Assembly: GCA_048814795.1 (NCBI GenBank)
Contig: CP184673.1
Span: 62,001-126,000 of the forward strand
Direction of reading: 5' to 3'
Length of the DNA stretch: 64,000 bases
Origin: Thermatribacter sp048814795
GTDB lineage: Bacteria > Atribacterota > Atribacteria > Atribacterales > Thermatribacteraceae
Shown here piece by piece: positions 44,433 to 53,844 of this stretch (positions are counted from its first letter, which is position 1; each line of letters opens with the position of its first letter). Made by a program: the position numbers and the translations under genes. The notes under the pieces were generated by a model. That model saw only the letters and a program-made list of their open reading frames with translations. It made no database searches and had not been told where the DNA came from.

Positions 44433-45446
44433 TCAGAACCCAAGAGACTCTGCGGTTTCAGCATCGGGCATGATCTTGATCTGGTTCACACTGATAACTT
44501 TTCCCTCAATGTGGATGGGCCCAAGACCTGGAATCTCCATTCCTTCTTTAATCTCCACACCATCCAGGATTTGCTTGGCAATATAGACCATAGCGTATCC
44601 CGCGTCTTTAGGATCCCAGAGCTGCGCCCAGTCAACAGCACCAGTTCGCAGGTAGGGAGCAACGGTAGAAGGAATAGCGCTGCCTACCACGATAATCTCG
44701 TCTTCCATGCCCTTCTCAGCCACAGCCTGAGCTGCTCCAATCGGCCCCAAGCTACCCCAGCCAATTACTGCCTTGAGCTGGTCACCATAAGTGGTAATAA
44801 GATCCAGGACTGCAGCTCGAGAATCTTCAACCGATTCAGCAGTTGGCAAACGGGAAGTGAGCTCCTTCAGGAAAGGATATTTCTCCTTTGCGTACTCAAG
44901 CGCCACATCAGCCCAGTAATTGTGAAGAGGCACAGTAAGACTTCCCACAAGCATTACAAAGCCAGCAGGATTTTCAGGAGTATACTTATCGAGTTCTCCC
45001 ATTTCCTTGAGCTCTTCCACAATAGCATCTATAGGTTGCTGCCCGTACTTTACGCTGTCGATGGTTTCAACATCCCAATCGATGGCTTCGGTCTCAAAAG
45101 GTGATTCGTGCGTGATAACTACAATCCCCTTCTCCCGTGCCCTGTTGAAGACTGGAGCCAGAGCCTTAGCATCGTTGGGAACCACGCATACTGCATCCAC
45201 ACCCCGGGTCACCAGGTCCTCAACCATCTGAACCTGCGGTGCTGGGTCAGCAGTTGCCGGACCAGTGAGGTAAGCATTCACACCAAGTTCCTTTGCCGCC
45301 TGTTCCACACCTTCTGCCATACGGTTAAACCAGGGAATTCCAGCAATCTTGACCACCACTGCAATTTCATAAGCTTCCGCTGCAAAAGCTGCAGAAACCC
45401 ACACCAGAAGGACAAAGAGCAAAGCAAGCACTACCAGACGTTTCAT
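44433..45446 (-). CDS. sugar ABC transporter substrate-binding protein (type 1 PBP), system B
   Basis: 337 residues. The signal peptide MKRLVVLALLFVLLVWVSAAF precedes a periplasmic binding protein type-1 fold with IAVVVKIAGIPWFNRMAEGV, TRGVDAVCVVPNDAKALAPV and VIGWGSLGPIGAAQAV. This pattern is close to RhaS/LsrB-like proteins. A strong promoter lies just upstream and a terminator-like hairpin just downstream. The sugar is unknown; a pentose, deoxyhexose or AI-2-like compound is plausible. Confidence 0.9.
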   Translation of the reverse strand: MKRLVVLALLFVLLVWVSAAFAAEAYEIAVVVKIAGIPWFNRMAEGVEQAAKELGVNAYLTGPATADPAPQVQMVEDLVTRGVDAVCVVPNDAKALAPVFNRAREKGIVVITHESPFETEAIDWDVETIDSVKYGQQPIDAIVEELKEMGELDKYTPENPAGFVMLVGSLTVPLHNYWADVALEYAKEKYPFLKELTSRLPTAESVEDSRAAVLDLITTYGDQLKAVIGWGSLGPIGAAQAVAEKGMEDEIIVVGSAIPSTVAPYLRTGAVDWAQLWDPKDAGYAMVYIAKQILDGVEIKEGMEIPGLGPIHIEGKVISVNQIKIMPDAETAESLGF

Positions 45447-45470
45447 AAATAATCACCCCCCTTATGTAAA

Positions 45471-45498
45471 ATTGTAACAGAAAGAATAACGGTGTCAA
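45471..45498 (-). promoter_or_regulatory. sigma-70 type promoter of system B
   Basis: TTGACA (45498-45493), 16 bp, TACAAT (45476-45471) on the minus strand. The transcript would begin about 17 bases before the start codon, with GGGGGGTGA as ribosome site. System B can therefore be expressed apart from system A. Confidence 0.7.
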
Positions 45499-45575
45499 TA
45501 AATACTGCGCCTCAGCTCTAAACCCTGAAGTGTACTGGCAAAACATAACCATCAAGCGTTTTATCTTTTGACAAG

Positions 45576-46376
45576 CTAAGAAAGGCTGCCCAATACCACT
45601 TTTACTACCTGAATCCCCATATCTTCAAGCTTTTTGCTCAGCACCGAATCAAGATATTCATCGGTAAATATCCTGGTTACTTTTCGCAACTCACAGATTT
45701 TAAAAAACGCTACCTCCTGAAATTTTCTACTCTCAGCAACCAGGATGACTTCGCAAGCAGAATTAACCATGACCTTTTTAAGATTGGCCTCGAGTTCAAA
45801 AACATCAGCCAGATATCCCTCATCAACCAGAATTGCTCGCGCTCCCAGAAAGACCTTATCGGCGTAATAGTTCCGAGCAGCTTCTTCTGCCTGAGGCCCT
45901 ACAAAAGAAAAAGACGGTGGATGCAGGGTGCCTCCAGTGGCGATAATGTTGAAATTGGGATTGGAAGCCAGACTAATACAGATATCCAGCGAACTGGTAA
46001 GAATGGTCACCCTCTTTTCGGGATCGATGTTTCGAGCAACCTGTAAGGCAGTGGTGCTGGCGTCAAAAATCACCGAATCCCCGTCTTCGATGACCTTCGC
46101 TGCTTCTTTTCCAACAGCCTCTTTAATCTCGCGGTTGGTAACCTCACGTAGCGAAAGGGGGATTTCAACGCTGCTGGTTTTCACCCGAGCAGCTCCACCA
46201 TAGATTCTGCGCAGCAAACCCTGCTTTTCCAGGAGTTTCAGATCCTGACGAATGGTGTCCTCGCTTGCCTCAAAAGTTTGAGCGAGTTCTTTTACCGTTA
46301 AAGTTCGGCGAGTTTTTAAAAGCTCCAGGATTTTAAGACGCCGCTCTTCAGCAATCAGGCCTCTTCTTTTCAGCAT
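45576..46376 (-). CDS. DeoR/GlpR-family transcriptional regulator
   Basis: 266 residues. The N-terminal DeoR helix-turn-helix is RRLKILELLKTRRTLTVKEL and DTIRQDLKLLEKQGLLRRIYGGA. The C-terminal DeoR sensor domain has VIFDASTTALQVARNI and TGGTLHPPSFSFVGPQAEEA, where phosphorylated sugars bind. It is the last gene of system A, 7 bp after the second permease. It probably represses one or both importers until a phosphosugar appears. Confidence 0.92.
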   Translation of the reverse strand: MLKRRGLIAEERRLKILELLKTRRTLTVKELAQTFEASEDTIRQDLKLLEKQGLLRRIYGGAARVKTSSVEIPLSLREVTNREIKEAVGKEAAKVIEDGDSVIFDASTTALQVARNIDPEKRVTILTSSLDICISLASNPNFNIIATGGTLHPPSFSFVGPQAEEAARNYYADKVFLGARAILVDEGYLADVFELEANLKKVMVNSACEVILVAESRKFQEVAFFKICELRKVTRIFTDEYLDSVLSKKLEDMGIQVVKVVLGSLS

Positions 46377-46383
46377 AAAAGAC

Positions 46384-47376
46384 TCACGACACTACCTGAT
46401 GTTTACGCCTGGAAGCGAAAAGGTTCGGAAACATGACCACACAGACCAGCACAAAACCAATGATCACCATCATGACCTGGCCTGGAACGTTCCGGAGCCC
46501 CATACCATAACGCAAAAAACGCATGAGGATGAGAGCCAGACAGGCTCCCAGAATGCTCCCCTTCCCTCCTGCTGGATTGGCTCCTCCTAAAACCGCAATG
46601 GCTATGACTTCGAGTTCGTAACCAGTTGCCACGTTGGGCCGGGAGCTGCCCAATTTAGAGGTAAGAAAAACTGCTGCTACTCCAGCCATAAGGCCATTGA
46701 GGGTAAAAATGATTCTCCGAATTCTTCCCACTGGCACCCCAGAAAAAAGTGCCGCCTTTCGGTTAGTACCTATAGCAAATATTTTCCGTCCGAAAGCAGT
46801 CTTATGAAGTACAATACCATACACCACCGCACACACCAGAAAAGCCACTAATATAAAAGGTATGTGGCTCTGGCCTATGTACCCCCAGGCTAAATACGAA
46901 TACCAGAGAGGAAAACCACTGATTGCCTTATCACCAAGCAGGATGTAAGCAATACCCCGGTACAGAGAAAAGCCAGCCAGAGTCACTATAATGGCTGACA
47001 GGTTCGGTATGCGGGAAATGAGAACGCCGTTAAAATACCCACACAGAGTTCCCACTCCCAGAGCTACCAAAATGGCAAGAGACATGGAAACTCCCGCCTG
47101 GTAACTCATGGCCATGAGAACCGAAGACAAAGCCACTATAGAAGCCACCGAAATGTCGATCTCACCGGCCACCAGAACCAGCACCATGGGGAATACCATG
47201 AATCCCGCTTCAAGAAACACCGAAAGAGCATCCATGATGCTTGTATAGCGCAGGAAGTGCGGAGAAAGCTGGGCATTAACCACAAAAGTAACTCCAATAA
47301 GAATTAGAAGCAGCCATTCCCAACGAAAGATAAAAAGTTTCCTCTCTGGACGAAGGCGTTCTTTTTCATGCTCCAT
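46384..47376 (-). CDS. sugar ABC transporter permease (RbsC/RhaQ type), system A
   Basis: 330 residues with about nine membrane segments. Signatures are VAGEIDISVASIVALSSVLM and AVLGGANPAGGKGSILGACL. It is the second permease of system A and overlaps the preceding permease gene by 11 bp. A basic cytoplasmic tail RKHQVVS ends the protein. Confidence 0.9.
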   Translation of the reverse strand: MEHEKERLRPERKLFIFRWEWLLLILIGVTFVVNAQLSPHFLRYTSIMDALSVFLEAGFMVFPMVLVLVAGEIDISVASIVALSSVLMAMSYQAGVSMSLAILVALGVGTLCGYFNGVLISRIPNLSAIIVTLAGFSLYRGIAYILLGDKAISGFPLWYSYLAWGYIGQSHIPFILVAFLVCAVVYGIVLHKTAFGRKIFAIGTNRKAALFSGVPVGRIRRIIFTLNGLMAGVAAVFLTSKLGSSRPNVATGYELEVIAIAVLGGANPAGGKGSILGACLALILMRFLRYGMGLRNVPGQVMMVIIGFVLVCVVMFPNLFASRRKHQVVS

Positions 47377-48406
47377 AACGCATCCTCCTCAACTCCTCAC
47401 GTTGCCTGAGCTGTGCTCGTCTGGCACTGTGAGCAATAAGAGCGTTTACCACTGCAGCAACCAGAATGATAATGCCCTGAAGAGCCATCTTCCAGAAAGG
47501 AGAAACCCGAATCATGGGTAGAGCGTTGTTGATAATTCCAATGGTGATGGCACCCAGAAAGACCCCCGGTATGGTGCCCACACCCCCGGTTATGCTCACT
47601 CCTCCCAGAACACAGGCAGCAACCACGGTAAGCACAAAACCCGAAGCGGTATCGTTCTGAGCTGAAGCATAGCGGGCTACCCACATGACCCCCCCCAGAC
47701 CAGAGAGTGCACCCGAAATAACATAGACCAGCCAGGTGGTAAAAGCAGTATTGATACCAATAACCTTCGCAGCCTCAAAATTGCTCCCCACCGCATAGAT
47801 TTCCCGTCCGGTACGGGTGTGATTGACAAAATAATAAAAGACCACATACACAATCAGGGTAACGGTTATCAGGTTGGAAATGCCCAGAAGTCTTCCAGTC
47901 GCCATGGCCTTGAAGGATTCGGGCATCTCGTGAGAACTAACCCAACGACCACCGCTCACAATAAAGGTAATACCTCGATAAACGTACATCATACTTAAAG
48001 TGGCAATAATAGGGAGAACCTTTCCCTTGGCAACAATGAGACCGGTTATCGAACCCAGGAGAGCACCGAAAAACAGCCCGAAAAACAGCATTAAAAGCGG
48101 TGAAAGATGAGGGTTGTCGCGAACCATAATGCCTGAAACCATACCCACCAGAGCAAGAACCGATTCAGTAGAAAGGTCGATTCCCCCGGTAACCAAAACC
48201 AGCATCATACCTACTGCCATAACCGCAAGCACTGAAGTATCGATGAGCATATCGTGAAGGTTGCCCCAGGTAAGGAAGCGAGGGTTGCGCACCCCGATGA
48301 CAACGGAAATGATCACAATAAAAAGAATTATTCCCAATTCTCTAAAGCCCCGCATCTGAAGTGCAAGTTCTGAAAAAGACTTATTGCTCTTTCTCACCTG
48401 TAGCAC
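47366..48406 (-). CDS. sugar ABC transporter permease (RbsC/RhaP type), system A
   Basis: 346 residues. TGGIDLSTESVLALVGMVSG and CVLGGVSITGGVGTIPGVFL mark the family. It overlaps the ATPase gene by 26 bp and the next permease by 11 bp. Together the two permeases form the channel of system A. Confidence 0.9.
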   Translation of the reverse strand: MLQVRKSNKSFSELALQMRGFRELGIILFIVIISVVIGVRNPRFLTWGNLHDMLIDTSVLAVMAVGMMLVLVTGGIDLSTESVLALVGMVSGIMVRDNPHLSPLLMLFFGLFFGALLGSITGLIVAKGKVLPIIATLSMMYVYRGITFIVSGGRWVSSHEMPESFKAMATGRLLGISNLITVTLIVYVVFYYFVNHTRTGREIYAVGSNFEAAKVIGINTAFTTWLVYVISGALSGLGGVMWVARYASAQNDTASGFVLTVVAACVLGGVSITGGVGTIPGVFLGAITIGIINNALPMIRVSPFWKMALQGIIILVAAVVNALIAHSARRAQLRQREELRRMRYGA

Positions 48407-49934
48407 TCACCACCTGATGCCTACTACCTGACTGATTTACACCCACTGCCATTTCCAGGAGTTTCTCCTGAGTGGCCTCCCGACGGTCAAGAATACCGGT
48501 GACTCTCCCTTCGCACATGACCAGGATGCGATCACTCATTCCCAGGATTTCCGGCATTTCAGAAGAAATCATAATAATACCCATACCCTGCTGTGCAAGC
48601 TCTGACATGATTTGGTGAATAGCAGCTTTGGCGCCCACATCCACTCCATGAGTGGGCTCATCAAGAATAAGGATGCGCAACTTTGCAGCAAGCAGCTTGG
48701 CCACCACGACCTTCTGCTGATTACCGCCTGAAAGCGAACTGACCGGACTAAAAATAGAAGGAGCTTTGATTTTCAAAAGTTCAAGCATTCTGGAGGAAAT
48801 CTCGTATTCCTGCTCTGGTTGGAGCCAACCATGTTTGGTGAGATGATCAAGAATAATGATAGTAATGTTATCAGTAATGCTCATGGGCAAAAACAGCCCC
48901 TGTTGTAAACGGTCTTCAGGAAGATAGCCAATGCCACAAGCAATAGCGTCCAGAGGATTTCGAATAGCAACCTCTTTCCCTTCCACAAAAATTCTACCCT
49001 GATCTGCTGGAGCAATTCCAAACAGAGCATGAGCCACTTCAGTCCGACCTGAACCCACCAGACCACTCATTCCCAGAATCTCTCCTGCATGAAGCGAGAA
49101 AGAAACGTTCGAAAAGTAACCTATCCGGGACAGACCCTCCACGCGCAAAAGCTCCGGACCTCGCTCTACCTGAATTTTGGGAAAGAGCTGATCGATTTCT
49201 CTACCCACCATAGCCCGGATTAGCTCCTTCTCGCTCACTTCGCTCACTATCCAGGTGCCTACTTTTCTTCCGTCTCGCAAAACGGTTGTCCGATCAGCGA
49301 CTTCAAAAATATCCTCCAGCCGGTGTGAAATAAAAATGATGGACGTACCCTTTGCTTTCAGCTGCTTCATAATTCTATACAACTCTCCAGCCTCTCGCTT
49401 GGTGAGTGCTGCAGTTGGCTCATCCATAATCAAAACCCGAGCATCAATGGACAAAGCCTTGGCAATTTCCACTATCTGCTGTTGGGCGGCACTCAGAGAG
49501 CCCACCGGTGTCGAAGGGTCCAGATCAGACCCCAGAGATTCAAGGAGCTCTCGGGCTTTCTTATTCATCTCTCTCCAGTTAAGGCGCCTGAAAAGAGGAC
49601 TCACCAGAGGATGACCCAGAAAGATATTCTCAGTAATGGTAAGATGAGAAAAAGAAGCCGGTTGCTGGTACACTGCGGCTATGCGATGGCGGAGGGCGGC
49701 TGTGGGATTGGGGAAGACTACTTTTTGACCTTCCCACAGAATCTCCCCAGCATCTGGTTGATGAACTCCGGTGATAATCTTAATAAGCGTAGACTTACCA
49801 GCTCCATTTTCGCCTATCAGAGCATGAATTTCACCTTTGCGAAGCTCAAAATCAACCCGGTCAAGAGCCTGGATACCAGGAAAAGATTTAGATATTCCAC
49901 GCAACTCAAGGATATTATCGCCCAATCCTTTCAC
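48381..49934 (-). CDS. sugar ABC transporter ATPase, two domains, system A
   Basis: 517 residues. Walker A of domain 1 is ALIGENGAGKSTL, with LSAAQQQIVEIAKALSI as signature. Domain 2 has the modified Walker A LVGSGRTEVAH, LSGGNQQKVVVAKLL and LILDEPTHGVDVG. It starts at GTG (49934); a TTG three codons later has a better placed GAGGTGAAAGGA and is possible. It is a clear paralogue of the ATPase at 42885-44384, but divergent enough that the duplication is old. Confidence 0.92.
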   Translation of the reverse strand: MKGLGDNILELRGISKSFPGIQALDRVDFELRKGEIHALIGENGAGKSTLIKIITGVHQPDAGEILWEGQKVVFPNPTAALRHRIAAVYQQPASFSHLTITENIFLGHPLVSPLFRRLNWREMNKKARELLESLGSDLDPSTPVGSLSAAQQQIVEIAKALSIDARVLIMDEPTAALTKREAGELYRIMKQLKAKGTSIIFISHRLEDIFEVADRTTVLRDGRKVGTWIVSEVSEKELIRAMVGREIDQLFPKIQVERGPELLRVEGLSRIGYFSNVSFSLHAGEILGMSGLVGSGRTEVAHALFGIAPADQGRIFVEGKEVAIRNPLDAIACGIGYLPEDRLQQGLFLPMSITDNITIIILDHLTKHGWLQPEQEYEISSRMLELLKIKAPSIFSPVSSLSGGNQQKVVVAKLLAAKLRILILDEPTHGVDVGAKAAIHQIMSELAQQGMGIIMISSEMPEILGMSDRILVMCEGRVTGILDRREATQEKLLEMAVGVNQSGSRHQVVSATGEKEQ

Positions 49935-49939
49935 CTCAC

Positions 49940-49972
49940 AAAAAGCGAGGGGCAGGGCTGGCTCTGCCCCTC
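49940..49972 (-). terminator. terminator-like hairpin after binding-protein gene, system A
   Basis: GAGGGGCAG/CTGCCCCTC arms (49947-49972) with an 8-base loop, then GCTTTTTG on the minus strand. It lies in the 50-bp gap between the binding-protein stop and the ATPase start, the same position as the hairpin in system B. Confidence 0.65.
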
Positions 49973-49984
49973 AAGAGGTGAGTC

Positions 49985-50989
49985 TTAGAATACATCTTTC
50001 CACTCGTCAATGTTGGAAGCATCAAAGCGGAAAGGAGGTCCCAGTAAGACCTCAGTTCCCCCATCCTCAGACCTGGTAATGGTGCGCTCGCCAAGTCTTC
50101 CTGCCGTGAAGGTCTCACCTTCTTTACCGGTTATGGTACCCTCACACAGAAGGCTCGCGGTATAGGCAGCAAGATACCCCAGGTCTACCGGGTTCCAGAG
50201 GTAAAAAGCCTCGCAGGCACCATTTTTGACCCATTCCGCCATTTCGCTGGGAAGGCCCAGACCGGTGAGTTTGATTTTCCCAATCAAACCTGCGTCAGTA
50301 ATAGCCTTGGCAGTAGCACTCACACCAACCGTGGTTGGAGAGATTATACCCTTGAGATTGGGGTAAGACTTGAAAAGACCCATAGCTTCGTTATAGCTTT
50401 TATCCCGCAGGTCATCTCCATAAACGATAGCTGCAAGACGCATTTTGGAGTACTTGGGATCCTTAAGTTCTTCCTGCATCCAGCGAATCCAGGTGTTCTG
50501 GTTAGTCATGGTAGCCGCTGCAGAAAGAATAGCGATTTCTCCTTCATAGCCAATCATCTCAGCGATGGCCTGGACCTGAAGTCTTCCAATCTGTTCGGCA
50601 TTAGCCTGATTCACATGTACTATACGACCCTGAGGATTCACTGCCGAGTCAAAGGATACGACCTTTATACCGTTGCCCATAGCCTTTTTGAGGACTGGAA
50701 CCAGACCATTGAAATCGTTGGCACTCACACAGATAGCATCGACGTTTTGAGCAATAAAGTTCTCAATGATTTCAATCTGCCCTTCCACGGTTGGGGTGGG
50801 AGGACCCTGGAAAATAAAGGTGTTTCCAAGCTCATCACATGCTTCCTGACCACCCCGGGCACAGGCCTCAAAAAAAGGATTCCCTACATTTTTGACCAGC
50901 ATCCCGATGGTAAAGTCCTTTGCAGAAACCCCAAAAGCAAGAACACCACACAAAAGTAGCAACAAAGCAGCGAAAAGAAGTTTCCTCAC
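49985..50989 (-). CDS. sugar ABC transporter substrate-binding protein (type 1 PBP), system A
   Basis: 334 residues. The GTG start has GGGGGGTAAGGGA upstream. The signal peptide LLFAALLLLLCGVLAFGVSA precedes FTIGMLVKNVGNPFFEACAR, NVDAICVSANDFNGLVPVLK and ISPTTVGVSATAKAI, a type-1 periplasmic binding fold. It is the first gene of a five-gene operon with ATPase, two permeases and the DeoR regulator. The leader upstream (50990-51085) contains an unattached AAGGAGGTGAGA. Confidence 0.9.
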   Translation of the reverse strand: MRKLLFAALLLLLCGVLAFGVSAKDFTIGMLVKNVGNPFFEACARGGQEACDELGNTFIFQGPPTPTVEGQIEIIENFIAQNVDAICVSANDFNGLVPVLKKAMGNGIKVVSFDSAVNPQGRIVHVNQANAEQIGRLQVQAIAEMIGYEGEIAILSAAATMTNQNTWIRWMQEELKDPKYSKMRLAAIVYGDDLRDKSYNEAMGLFKSYPNLKGIISPTTVGVSATAKAITDAGLIGKIKLTGLGLPSEMAEWVKNGACEAFYLWNPVDLGYLAAYTASLLCEGTITGKEGETFTAGRLGERTITRSEDGGTEVLLGPPFRFDASNIDEWKDVF

Positions 50990-51247
50990 TTCCCTTACCC
51001 CCCTTTTTAAATATTAAGCATTAAGCAAGGTCAAAAGCAACAGGAAAGAATTAGAAATTTTTGGAAAGGTCTCACCTCCTTGACATCAGTTTAACATACC
51101 ATTCGGAAACCAATCAAGATTTATTGTCAACTTACCAGATATTCTTTGGAATTCTTTCCGGATTTCTCTCGGTTTTTCCAAAAATTTATCAGGCAAACAG
51201 GAAATGCCACACAGGCCTCACCAACCAAAAACCAAAATTTATGCTTC

Positions 51248-52231
51248 CTACCAGCGGTGGTGCACCATATCACGTATGTGGCGCTCGTAAATCTCCCGAA
51301 CTTTCTCCAGCACCGCTTCTTGAAGCGGCGGGAGGGTAGAGGTTAACGCGTTCTCTTCCGCCTGTCGGGGGTTTTTGGCACCCGGAATAACTGTGCTCAC
51401 TTCGGGAAACATCAAAATCCATTTCAAGGCAAACTGGGCCATGGTGAAACCTTCAGGAACGATCTCCTTGAGTTCTGAGACTGCCTGAAGTCCCCGTTCT
51501 AAATCCACTCCGGCAAAAGTTTCTCCGCGGTCAAAAGCCTGCCCAAAACGATTGAAATTGCGATGATCATCGGGCGGAAAAACTGTATCCCTGGTGATCT
51601 TTCCGGTAAGCAGACCACTGGCCAAAGGAACCCTGGCAATAATCGCTACTCTTTTCTCTCTGCAACGAGAGAAGAAAAGATCGGCAGGACGCTGTCTGAA
51701 CATATTGAAAATGATCTGAACGCTACGCACCCCTGGATATTCAATAGCCTTCAAACCTTCTTCCACCTTTTCAACACTTACTCCGTAGTAACGGATTTTG
51801 CCCTGAGCAACCAGCTTATCCAGAACCTCAAAAACTTCAGGACGATAATAAACCTCAGTTGGTGGACAGTGCAGTTGCAGAAGGTCGATGCTCTCCGTTT
51901 CCAGGTTTTTCAGGCTACGCTCCACAAAAGCAGTAAGGTTTTTTTCGTTGTAACCATCTGCAGTATGTGGTGAGAGTCTTCTTCCGGCTTTGGTAGCCAC
52001 AAAAACCTGCTCTCTGCGTTCCTTGATAACCCGGGCTATCAGGCGCTCGCTGCGCCCGTCTCCATACACATCGGCAGTATCAATAAAATTCACACCACAA
52101 TCAATAGCCCTGTGAAGTGCAGAAATAGCATCTTTTTCCTCAACCTGTCCCCAACCACCACCTATTGCCCAGGCACCAAAACCCACTTCACTAACCGCCC
52201 AGCCACATCTTCCAAAAATCCGATAGTTCAC
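51248..52231 (-). CDS. aldo/keto reductase
   Basis: 327 residues from the GTG at 52231, which has GGGGGTGAG upstream and begins NYRIFGRCGWAVSEVGFGAW as in the family; a longer frame adds 18 unlikely residues. Catalytic tetrad positions are visible: D in FIDTADVYG with the Tyr, K in FVATKAG and H in LLQLHCPP. It reduces sugar aldehydes or ketones with NAD(P)H. It lies upstream of importer system A on the same strand and may process the imported sugar. Confidence 0.9.
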   Translation of the reverse strand: MNYRIFGRCGWAVSEVGFGAWAIGGGWGQVEEKDAISALHRAIDCGVNFIDTADVYGDGRSERLIARVIKERREQVFVATKAGRRLSPHTADGYNEKNLTAFVERSLKNLETESIDLLQLHCPPTEVYYRPEVFEVLDKLVAQGKIRYYGVSVEKVEEGLKAIEYPGVRSVQIIFNMFRQRPADLFFSRCREKRVAIIARVPLASGLLTGKITRDTVFPPDDHRNFNRFGQAFDRGETFAGVDLERGLQAVSELKEIVPEGFTMAQFALKWILMFPEVSTVIPGAKNPRQAEENALTSTLPPLQEAVLEKVREIYERHIRDMVHHRW

Positions 52232-52396
52232 AACTCTCACCCCCGACAAGCAGTACTCGTTTATCCCTCGAAAACCTCTCTTCAATCAGTATAGCACTCT
52301 GGCAAGTTTTTTTATAAACATCTGAAAGAGACGCTTTTTCAAATTCTCAGGCTCAGAAAACCTGTGATAAAATAAAGTTTTGAGGAGAAAAAAGTG

Positions 52397-53272
52397 ATGA
52401 AAGCCCTGATTCTTTCCGGAGGATACGGAACCAGGCTCTATCCCATAACTAAAGCGATTAGTAAACAGCTACTTCCGGTGTACGACAAACCCATGATTTA
52501 TTATCCGCTTTCCACGGTTATGCTTGCCGGAGTCCGCGAAATCCTGCTTATTACCAACCCTGAATACCTGGAGCTTTATCAGCGACTGTTCGGTGATGGG
52601 TCACAACTGGGTATTCACATTGACTACGCTATCCAAAGCAAACCTCGAGGTCTTGCCGACGCTTTCCTGGTGGGAGAAAAATTTATAGCTGGCGATAAAT
52701 GCATGTTGATTCTTGGCGACAATATCTTTCATGGTCAGGGATTTGGAGCTACGTTGCGCAGAGCTGCTTCCTTAGAAAAAGGAGCAATCATTTTTGGTTA
52801 CTATGTCAAAGATCCCAGTGCTTATGGGGTAGTGGAATTTGATACCCAGGGAAGAGTTATCTCCATCGAGGAAAAACCTCAAAGGCCCCGCTCTCACTAT
52901 GCTGTACCCGGCCTTTACTTCTACGATGAAAAGGTGGTGGAACTGGCCCGAGAACTTAAACCCTCTGCTCGAGGAGAACTGGAAATAACCGACCTCAACC
53001 GCAAATACCTGGAACGGGGAGAACTCAAAGTCGAAGTCCTGGGTAGAGGATTTGCCTGGTTGGACATGGGAACCTGTGAAGGTCTTCTTGAGGCAGCCAA
53101 CTTTGTGGAAACCATTCAGAAAAGACAGGGATTCTACATCGGGTGTATTGAGGAAGTGGCATACCGAATGGGTTACATTGACCGTGAACAGCTGCTCCGC
53201 CTGGGCAAGAGTATGGAAAAAACCGAGTATGGAAAATATCTTATCGAGATCGCCAACGGAGTGCGAGAATGA
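52397..53272 (+). CDS. rmlA: glucose-1-phosphate thymidylyltransferase RmlA
   Basis: 291 residues. MKALILSGGYGTRLYPITKA is the nucleotide-binding start, followed by KPMIYYPLSTVMLAGVREIL, LGDNIFHG with the metal-binding Asp, and EEKPQRPRS. It makes dTDP-glucose, the first step to dTDP-L-rhamnose. Its stop overlaps the rmlC start (ATGA). It heads the four-gene rmlACDB operon and is divergent from the aldo/keto reductase gene. Confidence 0.96.
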   Translation: MKALILSGGYGTRLYPITKAISKQLLPVYDKPMIYYPLSTVMLAGVREILLITNPEYLELYQRLFGDGSQLGIHIDYAIQSKPRGLADAFLVGEKFIAGDKCMLILGDNIFHGQGFGATLRRAASLEKGAIIFGYYVKDPSAYGVVEFDTQGRVISIEEKPQRPRSHYAVPGLYFYDEKVVELARELKPSARGELEITDLNRKYLERGELKVEVLGRGFAWLDMGTCEGLLEAANFVETIQKRQGFYIGCIEEVAYRMGYIDREQLLRLGKSMEKTEYGKYLIEIANGVRE

Positions 53273-53844
53273 GTGAGTTTTTGAAAATCCCTACCGAACT
53301 GCCCGATCTCTTTCTGATCCAACCCCGGGTTTTCAAAGATGAACGAGGGTTTTTTATGGAATCCTGGAATCAAAGAAGTTTTTCTGAAATTGGCCTGGAA
53401 CTCGAATTCGTTCAGGATAACCATTCTCGCTCTCGGAAAGGAGTGCTGCGGGGGCTGCACTTCCAGGATCCTCATCCTCAGGGCAAGCTGATTCGGGTAG
53501 TGCGGGGTAGCATCTTCGATGTAGCAGTAGACCTGCGCGATTCCTCACCCACCTTTGGCAAATGGTGGGGAGCAATACTTGACGAAGAAAACCCCCGCAT
53601 GCTTTACCTACCTCCCGGCTTTGCCCACGGCTTCCTGGTCCTGAGCGAATGGGCCGACGTTCTTTACAAAGCTACTGACTACTACCACCCCGAATGCGAA
53701 GGGGGAATTCGTTGGGACGACCCCGATCTGGGTATTGCCTGGCCTCTTAATGAATACGGCATTCTCAAGCCCCTGCTCTCTCCAAAAGATGAGGAGTGGC
53801 CCTCTTTTCGAGAATGGTTGCGAAAGAAGAGGGGGGAAAGGTGA
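53269..53844 (+). CDS. rmlC: dTDP-4-dehydrorhamnose 3,5-epimerase RmlC
   Basis: 191 residues, a cupin fold. FKDERGFFMESWNQRSF and FVQDNHSRSRKGVLRGLHFQ contain the substrate loop and the catalytic His. YLPPGFAHGFLVLSEWADVL contains the second conserved segment. It epimerises carbons 3 and 5 of the keto sugar. It overlaps the rmlA stop by 4 bp and its own stop overlaps the rmlD start. Confidence 0.95.
   Translation: MSEFLKIPTELPDLFLIQPRVFKDERGFFMESWNQRSFSEIGLELEFVQDNHSRSRKGVLRGLHFQDPHPQGKLIRVVRGSIFDVAVDLRDSSPTFGKWWGAILDEENPRMLYLPPGFAHGFLVLSEWADVLYKATDYYHPECEGGIRWDDPDLGIAWPLNEYGILKPLLSPKDEEWPSFREWLRKKRGER

Noticed and set aside
44277..45104. 275-codon plus-strand frame
   Set aside because: It is antisense to the system B binding protein and ATPase genes, whose motifs are clear.
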